Shown piece by piece: positions 55,336 through 64,000 of a stretch of DNA of 64,000 nucleotides. Each line of letters begins with the position of its first letter. Within the stretch, counting starts at the first letter, position 1. This stretch comes from Plutella xylostella (lineage: Eukaryota; Arthropoda; Insecta; Lepidoptera; Plutellidae). The notes beneath the pieces were generated by a model that was given only the letters and a program-made list of their open reading frames with translations, did no database searches and was not told the origin of the DNA. The stretch covers positions 9,672,001-9,736,000 of the forward strand of contig NC_063987.1 in the NCBI RefSeq assembly GCF_932276165.1, read 5' to 3'. Made by a program: the position numbers and the translations under genes.

Positions 55336-56440
55336 GCAATTCATTAAGCATCAGTTATTTTTAGCTAGTCATGTAGGTAGTTAGGTACACGTTACAACGC
55401 TACGCTAATCAGGAATACCAAATATGAGATGGCGGAAATGGCGGAGTGACTAAAATATATAGTAGAAAAACGACTGAGTGTAAACAAAATTGTAGATAAT
55501 TTCTAAACATCTTATGTGTGTTTTTAATCGAAATGTTGGTTAATACACTCACAACACTTAAACTTTATAATGGTCTGTTGCAGATAGAATGACCCCTGTT
55601 GTACACTACCTCTTCTACAATTTTGTTTATACTGTGTTTGTCGCGGTGTCGTTAGGCAAATCTGTAAAATATGCAACTACCAGGCACAAGCTAAACACTG
55701 GGAACGAACACTAGGTGGGCGGTTTTATATTAACTTGACTGTACTTTTTTCTTTTAGTCATACTTCTAAACAATTTACCTATTTACAATGATAAAGTTAT
55801 TATTAGGATCTTAAATGTAATAGTTACAGCAATATTTTTTACTCAGGTACATAAATTTATGAAGAAACGTATATATTTTTTATAGGTTCATAACCTAATC
55901 TGTAATATTATAACCTAATGCTAACATATTCGAATGAATAACGCAATAGTAGAAACAAAAAACCTAATTATAATTGAAAGTAAAGAAACCTTACACCGCA
56001 CGGTCAAAATTGAGTAATTTAATTGGCAAATATTGAAACAATGATTATCTAGGACAGTTGCTTCAACAAACATACATATTTTTTACCTCATGTTAAGTTC
56101 ACATTTTTTCAGTGTGTGTTAGTTACAGTGGTGTAAATTACGAATTGCGTAGTGAAAATGATTCACTTTTACAAAGTTATGTAATTGCACTTTAAAAATA
56201 TTGTGTGACTGACAAATGAATATGTTTATTTGTGTATCATTTTCGAATATATTTTTACAGGGCTAGCGAGCGTTTTCAGAGTAGGTATTTATGCCTTAAA
56301 ATGTCTTAGACTTTAATTTTGTAAATTATTTCAAATATGTAATTAAGTATAAAAGGATTTCATATCACTTTCGTAAAATTAACTTATTAAAAACTAAAGG
56401 TTAACTTTCTACCTGTACCTATGCTAGATAAAAAAAGTCA
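55336..56440. other. No gene seen
   Basis: AT-rich. A weak inverted relation exists between ATGACCCCTGTTGTACACTA at 55592 and upstream sequence, but no element could be defined. Confidence 0.45.
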
Positions 56441-56700
56441 AAGTGCGCGGGCGTCCGGCCTACTTCCTAATGCAACTATTTGACCGGAAATGGAAGCCAT
56501 ATTGACTACCGCGACCAATCCGGTCGATCACCTCTAGATTCTCTATGGTACTGTCATGGCGGACTTGTGACAGATTGTTTAGTCATCGCACGGACGTAGG
56601 AATCTTGGTCATTGTTTTTGTGATCAGCTGGTTTCAAAATTCAAACTTAGCGATGGCAATTCTAAGGTAAATGAATAAGTAACTGGACAACCCTACAAAG
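56440..56700 (+). promoter_or_regulatory. Promoter-like GC-richer block
   Basis: Contains ETS-like words (CTACTTCCTA, ACCGGAAATGG), YY1-like CATGGCGG, and ends GCGATGGCAATTCTAAG|GTAAAT, a possible short leader exon with donor. The match to any real promoter is speculative. Confidence 0.2.
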
Positions 56701-57766
56701 ACGAGGGTCATTCAGACCCGTGTGTGGTGCGAAAGGCCAATTTAACGCAAGTTCTCAATTTAATTTTACTCGTAACGTATTTAAAATGCGTCATATACGA
56801 ATTATCCAGTAATACTAACAAAAATCTTACTTACAAATATCTAAGTAAGTATATATAAATTATAATATACTTCGTGTTTGCATGATCTGTCACATTACTT
56901 GGACTTATCACTTGAAATACATTATAATATACTAACTTTCATATAAATTAGAGTCTTTATCATGATCAAAAGTGAATTATGTAAACACAAATAATAACAA
57001 ACGTTACATCTGATAACATCATACGATTAACATAACGCATCTATCTCTATGAAAAGGGGATTATGGCGGTATATTAGTTCATAAAAAATAAATTCTAACA
57101 ACAAGCACGTGTCATTAAAATTAATGGCAGAATAATTATATTATTATTAAAAACTCAATTTAACGCCTTGTTGGTTTTTTAAAAAACGTGTCTTTATTAT
57201 TACAGACTAAATTGACCGATAGGTAACTAGGTAAGTAGTAAGAATAAAATCATTTAGTATTTATTGATGGTACCTTAAAAACTTAAGTACCTAGTTTAAA
57301 AAAATGATTTTTTTATGTTATTCTTAAATGTAATTCTAGTCAAGCGGCACTGCTGTTCACACTAACCTTCAATGCATCTTAAATTTAATATCGCTACCAT
57401 ATACAGTCTTGAGTGTGACCTTTTTTGTACAAAAAATAACATTGAATTAGGCTTAATTCAAATAGAGACCTGGCCAAATATGGACCTGAACTTCATATTT
57501 TAAGAAGATGTAAAAATGAATGTTTACGACATGTAAGTATCTAAATTGCTTTTAGATACGGTCTAAACTACCCACGTATACATTAGAACAGAGCGTAACA
57601 TTAAGCTAACCATTAAAAAAACTGTTTTGGCGGAGAAAAACCTTGAACCCTCGACATAAACGAACACAGCTTCCTCAAACCCAACCTACACAACCAGAAC
57701 TAATCAGCTGATTGCACAGACCATAAACTCCCGGCCATAAAGGCTAGAAAAGAAAAATAAACTTAC

Positions 57767-58050
57767 CAAACAAAAAACAAATCCATGAATGGCCAATCCA
57801 ACACGGCATCAAAAGCGCGCGTAAATTCCATTGATACATCTCTTTATGAATGACCCACAGACAAACCTTTCTATGCACTCACAGATCACAAACAAAACAC
57901 TGGCCGGCAAATTCGAATACCAATCGCACTTTTTAAAAATCACTGCACCAATCACACTCGAAGCGATTTCGGATTTCCTTTTTCTTTTACTAAATTTCAA
58001 AAATGGAATGGTGTGCCTTGCAGCGCGTGCTGGCTTACTACGGTGACTGA
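57767..58050 (-). other. Candidate minus-strand first exon
   Basis: On the minus strand a TCAGTC initiator-like word (about 58047) is followed by 215 nt of GC-richer leader and an ATG at 57831. The ATG opens a 65-nt coding stretch (MEFTRAFDAVLDWPF...) that runs directly into TTG|GTAAGT, a strong donor (intron from 57766). I do not recognise the peptide. The longer 98-codon minus-strand frame over the leader is in another phase. The orientation agrees with the splice-like sites at 45.6 and 31.5 kb. Without transcripts this stays tentative. Confidence 0.25.
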
Positions 58051-58109
58051 CTAACGGCTTCGGCCATGCGTCTCCCTCTAGCCTTGCGTAATCATTCAGT
58101 GCCACAGAG

Positions 58110-59098
58110 TAGCTATAATGAGGAGGTAGAATGGACGATGATTTTTCTTATTACTTACATTCGAAAAAAAGCTAAAAATCAAAGTTTTTACGGTAATAAA
58201 CGATCATTATTTATTTTATTTGGTATTTAAGGCACACTTTTTGCCTTAATTTATTATTAACGTGTATTTTGTGGTTATTGTAATTATACATGAGCTAAAC
58301 TTAGAGTTAGTTTTTGTTGTTATTTTGGCTTAATAGGTTAATTCTGTTCTTTCTATGAGCAGTTTCACCCACGTGCGTTGGCCGGTTGCAGCAGCGAGGC
58401 ACAGACTAACTAAATATGGTAATATCGTGCTTGTGCACTGTCAATTTCATGCCCAATTTAATATGAATTTAGTTTGGGTATGACGCGCGTAGGACGTGTG
58501 GTATGTTTATAGAAAACTTTTCATTTGCATTAATTTTATTATAACCTATAACACTTTTGTTTTATTATTTAACTTATTGATAAGACAAGATTTTTCTTAA
58601 ATTAATAATTGGTTACATGGTTGAATTAATTAGAAAACGCTTTGTTTTTATGGAGGTATCCAGCTGATTTATTGATGGTAAATGAATTGTTATAGACTTA
58701 ATTAGGTACATTATAAAGCCACCTACTTTATTTATTACATCCACTCAACTATAGGCTATGGGAAGAATGGTTCATACTTTAAATGTTATGATATCTAGAA
58801 TGTTTTGTCAGTATAACTCAAATCACCTATATAGTAATTTGTAATTTGTATAAAACACAAAAAATAATTGAGAACCTCCTTAATCCTCCCGCTATTAATT
58901 AATTTTAATAACTATTTCGTGATGTATCAAATGGGTATCAAACATATGTATTTAATTAAGTATATCATATAGATTTATTGATGCCACATCAAAATTTATT
59001 AGCCCAATTATATTTAAAAAGTTATTATAATTAGAACTGATATACTAGTGGTTGACAAATTGATCATAAAACAGTTTGGAAATATAAACCTAATATTT
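58110..59098. other. No gene seen
   Basis: AT-rich with a GC-richer patch at 58365-58500 (ACGTGCGTTGGCCGGTTGC). No repeat of this window is recognised. Confidence 0.5.
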
Positions 59099-59105
59099 TC
59101 GAGGT

Positions 59106-59178
59106 GCAAGAATGGCGGCGCTTCACTTCGGCCCTTTGCTCCCCAGCGGAGATTGGGAATAAGTAAGTAAGTAAGTAA
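59106..59178 (+). mobile_element. Short 5'-truncated retroelement tail
   Basis: ATGGCGGCGCTTCACTTCGG followed by CCCCAGCGGAGATTGGGAA leads into a (GTAA)n tail. CGAGGT occurs on both sides (59100-59105 and 59182-59187) and may be a target duplication. It is an abruptly GC-rich insert in AT-rich DNA, probably a LINE 3' end. Confidence 0.55.
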
Positions 59179-59757
59179 TTTGCGAGGTAGAAGTTAGAAA
59201 TTAAGTACATAAGCAAATTCTAAACTTGAATTTATCAATTATATTACAACAACAAAAATTACTAGGTAGGTAAAAGGAAGGTGAAAATAATGTAATATAT
59301 ATTTTTCCCCTATTATGCATATTTATCTCTGGGCTGTCCCAAAGCCATATTATTCGCTATGCCTAGTTTGGGGTCCGATGACCGCGTGTGATATAATAAA
59401 TATTATAGGTTGGTAACTATCCTAATATTTATTTAGATTACATTATTATCATTAGATATATCCGTATCTATTTATATTATCGACCTAGTCTTACCTAAAA
59501 AAAGCTTTAAAGGTCAAAAGCTCTGCGGCCCAAAAGCTCAAAGCTAAAGGCCACTAATGCCACAATGACGACGCAAGATTGACAGGGCCTATAGACCTTG
59601 CATGACCCGCGAATGATCTAATCTTGCCGTCATTCGTCCCGCGTTTGAGGGTTAACTTGTTCGTTTGTGTTTTTGTCCACATCGCTATTGTCAAGAGCGT
59701 GAAGAATTGGGAAAAAAACTCACGTTAGTTCGGCCACATTGGAGTGTCACGTTGTTT

Positions 59758-59790
59758 TGATCATTTACCTGTAACAAAAAAATAACATAA
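59758..59790 (-). promoter_or_regulatory. Candidate recursive splice site (weak)
   Basis: Minus strand TTATTTTTTTGTTACAG|GTAAAT, junction 59769/59768. It nearly matches the 31.5-kb site through TTTTTTGTTACAGGTA. The donor half is suboptimal. Confidence 0.2.
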
Positions 59791-60029
59791 GTGATATTTT
59801 ATCATATTTTATGACTGAATTTGGGTTCAATTATTTTTGGTTGTTTTTATTTGCGTTGTTTATTATTATTAAGTATTGATTGTTTTTTTATTATTTTACC
59901 TAAAATGCTATATCCACCATGTCACCTTTTCCTTATTATAACATCAAAATTCCCACACTACCTATGAAGTTTCTCATTCGGGCTACGAAACAAGCGACGA
60001 TCGATGCCTACTTGACACTTGCCTCTTGT

Positions 60030-60090
60030 TTGTGTGTGTGTGTGTGTGTGTGATGGCGCCAACATGTGTGTGTGAGTGTGTGTGCATGTG
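60030..60090 (+). repeat. (GT)n microsatellite
   Basis: Two GT/GTGTGA-type tracts at 60031-60052 and 60065-60090, separated by ATGGCGCCAACA. Confidence 0.9.
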
Positions 60091-63000
60091 TTTATGCACT
60101 CAAGTGTGCATGCTAGAATAAGTCGGTGGAAAGAGCTTTTGGGAATATAGTCCGGGAGATATGCCTACTGGTGAATTTTGACCGATGGTTTTTTTATTTT
60201 TTTTATTGCAATGTTTATAGCAAAATGGAAGCCTATTGTAAGTCAGATCAGAACATTTGGTCAACATGATAGTCATGAATATGATACACATTTTCACTTA
60301 CTTACAAAGACACGTTATGTAGTCTGTAGTAGTCTGTACTACTCTGTTCATTTCTTTCTTAACTTTCTTATCCACCACAAAAACGACCTCGCATATGCCT
60401 AGGTCAAAATGAATCTGCCTACTTATTCACAGTCACGTATGAGTAGTAAAAACACAACACACACAACACAACTCCCGGCCTAACTAACCATTTTACACAG
60501 ACCCCCAAAATACCACACGACATTCCAAAGAGCTTGAAGACTGACGCCGTAGGTGGATCTTGATCGATTGGTCCACAAGTTGTACAACTGTGTTGACAGC
60601 GGAGTGGTTCGGTACTTCGACAAGTGGCCGAGAGTACATGAGAGTACCTACTTGACCGATTTGTGATCGAACGTAAGAAACGTTTGTTTAGGAAATAGCT
60701 GGTGTTTATTTTTAAGAGGTTTATGTGACTGCTGCTGTCTGGTTTGTGAGGTGTACAGTAAAGATACAACTAGCTTTTTGCACTAGCACTAGCTTTAATA
60801 GAAAGAAACGTACCTAATTACAATAAAAAATAAATAAAACGGGATTATATTTTTATAAAAAATAAACAGATTAAATAATGCAAAAGGTCATAAGTTGCTA
60901 GATCTAAAACCATCTGTAACGAATAAGTGAATTTCAATATTTCTCAATCGCAGCGAGCAGTGGGCGGACTAGAAGGGTATTTACTGTTATAGAAAGTGTC
61001 ATTTTGGTAATAGCCTCAAGTAGCTTTTATTCCCAATCACATAGTCATATCAATATCAATAAAGTAACTATCAGTTTCAGTGCAGAAAAAATCACATTAA
61101 TATAAAATTTGTACTTAATATTTTGCACTGACACAAACTGAGGTCTTACATAAAATGTTTCAGTGTTATCAAATTGACAATACATTAGAAGGATTCTCCA
61201 TAATCTCCGCGTTTGGAAAAAAGCTTAGAGAAAGATCACGCACCAAATATCTAACATTAAACACAACTGGCTTTCGAAGCAGGCACATTTCCAGAGGTGT
61301 AAAACCTCGGTACCATCCACCAGATTTGTCCAATCCGTCCAAACACGTATAAGTCCATAGATCGAAAGTCTTTCATCACGCACTGGTGATAATTCCACGC
61401 GATAGGAGAAGCTTTAGACAAAAAAGTCCCGCGTGGGAGGACTCTGATACTGTTATTTGTTCGGCAACATTACTTGTCTGTTTATGACTCTTAATTCTTG
61501 ATTCGTAAGAGTTATATTGGAGTTGGATGTGTAGGAAATAGGTCATACCTGCAAGGCAAGTGCGGGATGTGGGCGAGAGCGCAGGTTGGTCAGTGCACAG
61601 GTGAGATGTGTTGAAAGGTGCTTATTAGGGCGACGTAGGTTAGGTACCATTGCCATTGGGGATACGAATACTGGCCATTTAAAAACAATACCATTCGTGG
61701 CTCGAAGGTCTGTCTTTCTAGTGAATATGTTGTGGGCAGGCTTAAAACACTGACAGTACCTTCCACTTTTACTTTGAATAGCTAAATAAATCATATTTGT
61801 GATAGGTTATAATAAATAAAAATCTGTATGACAGGTGTTAGACACGGTGACTTGGTCGAGTATCGATTGTGTAATAAAAATGGCCTTTTCACGTTTGTAA
61901 AATCCCCTATTTCGTTCACAAGTTATTGGCTTCGTTACGGATTGGTAGCATTTCTGAGGTTTGCCTTTTTTGTAGGTATTTTTTCTCTTTCTGACAAAAA
62001 AAATACTTAGGGTCAATATACGTAAGTACTTCCTTTCTATGTGTAAATGGCACGTTATACGACATAAAGTAACCATCATTTAAGTAATTTAGAATAATAT
62101 TAGATTTGTTTTTCAGTAATAAATATACCTAGTAGCTATAATTATATTAGCTGGATTCACTACCACAATAAACTGAGTACGTTAAGTATAACTTATTCCG
62201 ACGACCAGTGCCAAAACGAGTATCACTTCTAAAAAACTCAGTGTATTAACTAAATGGTTCCCATCAATCATCATTACGAACCGATATCCTATTTTTTACA
62301 AAATGCCAGCCAGGGTTGCCACGCCGCGACTTACCGCAAAACCTATCTCAGGGATAAAGCGGGAAAATTATCTTAATTGAATTGAAATGTGAAACCCTGC
62401 AGCGTCTTCACTTGGCCATTTCTGAGAGAGAAGGGATGGAGAAGATTGGAGGGATCCGTAACAGTTTATTTTTTTGTAAAAAGGTTAAATAAAAGCCTTT
62501 GATATAGGTACATTACTATTTCTAAAATTATACGATTTGCAATAAACATTATGTAGGTAGTATGAGGAAGAATTATTATTAACACGTTACACACGTTTGT
62601 AGTACAGTATAATGCCAGGATTCATTATATCTGGGTACCTTTTGTATCTACTTAAGTATATTTTATTCAAAAAACACACTACAGGTTGGACCTGTAAATA
62701 AAAACAGGGTATTGTCAGCCTTTTTTCCTATATCATTGGGACCTTTTTCCACTACATACACGGCATTTTACTAGCCAGCTGTCCATTTACCGATCCGATA
62801 TGTCATGCCATAAACAACAATATTTTGTGCTAAAATTCCAAACGGTAACTACGAATAACAAAAACGATGTATAGACTTATGTTATACATGAGCCAGGCAA
62901 ATAAAAAAGGCACTTACACTATCCTAGAGTGTAATCAAATAAAAAAAACATCTGATTAGGATTTCTCCTAACCGATCATCGGCCATCAGCAATGATCAGC

Positions 63001-63475
63001 TTAATCAGACATGTCGTTTAGTTTTTTTTTTAACTAGTTTGTTAGGACAAAAAGTTAGTGACGGCTATTAATTACATTGATAAGAGGGTGTTTGGTTTAA
63101 AACGTAGAGTTAATGTTACTAACAGGTTTTTTAAAGTACCTATAGATATTATGAGATGTCTTGCGGACAGTTAAAGGTGTACGCTAAAGTATTTTTATAG
63201 TAGAAAAAGCTTGTAGATATAATACTCTACCTATCCAATCTATCCTTATAGGCAAGCAGTTTGTAGAACCTAATAAGTGAAGATAAACGGGTTGTGTAAT
63301 ACTTTAAGCTATTACCTATAGGTATTTATATTAACTGTGCCGTTAAACATAATTCCAATTATTATTCAACGCCACATTGCCCTAAGTACTGTAAAACATG
63401 CATAATAAATAAGTAAATAAATAAACAATTTGGCTGTTAATACCGCGATCCCTTGCCGCAATAAAATATTGAAGC
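60091..63475. other. No gene seen
   Basis: About 3.4 kb of AT-rich DNA. The largest open frames (116 codons minus at 60419-60769; 83 codons minus at 61543-61794) have no recognisable domain. The second ends at an acceptor-like CTTGCCTTGCAG|GTATGA at about 61546. Confidence 0.45.
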
Positions 63476-63924
63476 TGGGGGGTTACTCTAGACGAAAAAC
63501 TACCAAACGAGAGTTGGAGTGCAATCGGAAAGTTTATATTCTATTCTCTGTGGGGGTGTAAGTACCTGCACCTGGCTCTCTCGAATGGAACCTTTGTGCA
63601 TATCCCCAAGGTCTAAACTGCCTTCCTAAGCTTGGACCTTTACCCACCACGCTGGTCCACTGCGGGTTGGTGGGTTCACATATCTAGATGTACTAGATCT
63701 AGATATGCAGATTTCCTCACGATGTTTTCCTTCACATACATTGTAATTAAGTTAAAATAACTCATTGCTACATGTCAGCGCCGGGATTCGAACCCGCATC
63801 TCTTGCGTGAGAAGCGGGCGCTTACCCGACTGAGCTAGGCGCTAGCTGGGCGCTACCACCGCTCTGAATCGGAAAGTTTAATACAACGTGAAATTTCGCT
63901 TTTCGTCTTAGAGAGTGACCCCCG
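63476..63924 (+). mobile_element. MITE-G copy 3, split by SINE-A
   Basis: The left end CTGGGGGGTTACTCTAGACG and right end CGTCTTAGAGAGTGACCCCC are inverse complements. Removing the SINE and one duplication leaves a unit of about 105 bp, the size expected for the family. Confidence 0.82.
63537..63866 (-). mobile_element. SINE-A copy 3
   Basis: Minus orientation with the B box GGTTCGAATCC. Its 5' end carries a short local duplication (GCGCTAGCTGGGCGCTA). The 14-bp duplication AATCGGAAAGTTTA at 63523-63536 and 63867-63880 shows insertion into MITE-G. Confidence 0.93.
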
Positions 63925-64000
63925 GGGTGGCTCCGAGGGTTGCGTTGCGGCCTCCTTGTGGACTGAAATACCGCATGAAAGCTTAAGCAGATTCCATGGG
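63925..64000. other. Window edge, no gene
   Basis: Short GC-richer flank of the MITE. Nothing is recognised. Confidence 0.5.

Noticed and set aside
60419..60769. 116-codon minus-strand open frame
   Set aside because: No domain or signal organisation is seen and no splice context supports it. It is consistent with a chance frame.
1..64000. CRISPR arrays, operons or bacterial features
   Set aside because: No regularly spaced direct repeats are seen. The interspersed SINE/LINE/MITE content and splice signals indicate a eukaryotic nuclear genome.

Overview
This window is nuclear DNA of an insect, most probably a moth or butterfly. It is AT-rich and shows no continuous host coding sequence. It carries several tRNA-derived SINE families, 5'-truncated RTE-type non-LTR retrotransposon 3' ends carrying the moth-typical tract CCACTGCTGGACATAGGCCT, several MITE families, and many copies of words such as TAGGTACCTA. 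The species cannot be named from the sequence. The most economical reading is an intergenic region or a very long intron. Three minus-strand sites that fuse a splice acceptor to a donor (near 31.5, 45.6 and 59.8 kb), plus a possible minus-strand first exon near 57.8 kb, weakly favour a long intron transcribed right to left.

The only substantial coding unit is a structurally complete DIRS-type (tyrosine-recombinase) retrotransposon at about 3.36-8.36 kb on the minus strand. It has inverted terminal repeats, an internal complementary region joining copies of both element ends, a gag gene that appears to be split by a 224-nt intron, an RT-RNase H-methyltransferase-like polyprotein and a tyrosine recombinase with all catalytic residues. 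It sits inside an older MITE, and both broken halves of that MITE can be recognised.

The rest is layered mobile DNA. SINE-A (tRNA head, TAGAA tail) is at 0.2, 10.1 and 63.5 kb. SINE-B (Asp/Glu-tRNA-like head) is at 1.0, 26.0, 28.4, 31.1 and 52.2 kb, with an old fragment at 44.1 kb. RTE-like fragments with target-site duplications (TSDs) are at 31.8, 51.4 (with a twin-priming inversion) and 53.3 kb, and another non-LTR 3' end is at 50.6 kb. MITE-M is at 1.3, 36.0 and 40.4 kb. MITE-R is at 3.3/8.4, 22.1, 27.4, 52.5 and 54.6 kb. MITE-G is at 11.5, 15.6 and 63.5 kb. SINE-A, MITE-M and similar names are local labels for this window.

Two larger elements with terminal inverted repeats (TIRs) match no family I recognise. 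One is 2,015 bp at 31.94-33.96 kb, inserted in an RTE tail, with 28-bp TIRs, a TATT duplication and nine dispersed copies of a GTGACAGAGTGGTAA-like motif. The other is 868 bp at 23.99-24.86 kb with 86-bp TIRs. A 143-bp palindrome with a (TA)n centre lies at 39.8 kb. Between these are AT-rich stretches with no genes and a few GC/CpG-rich islets that could be conserved regulatory DNA, which a single sequence cannot test.
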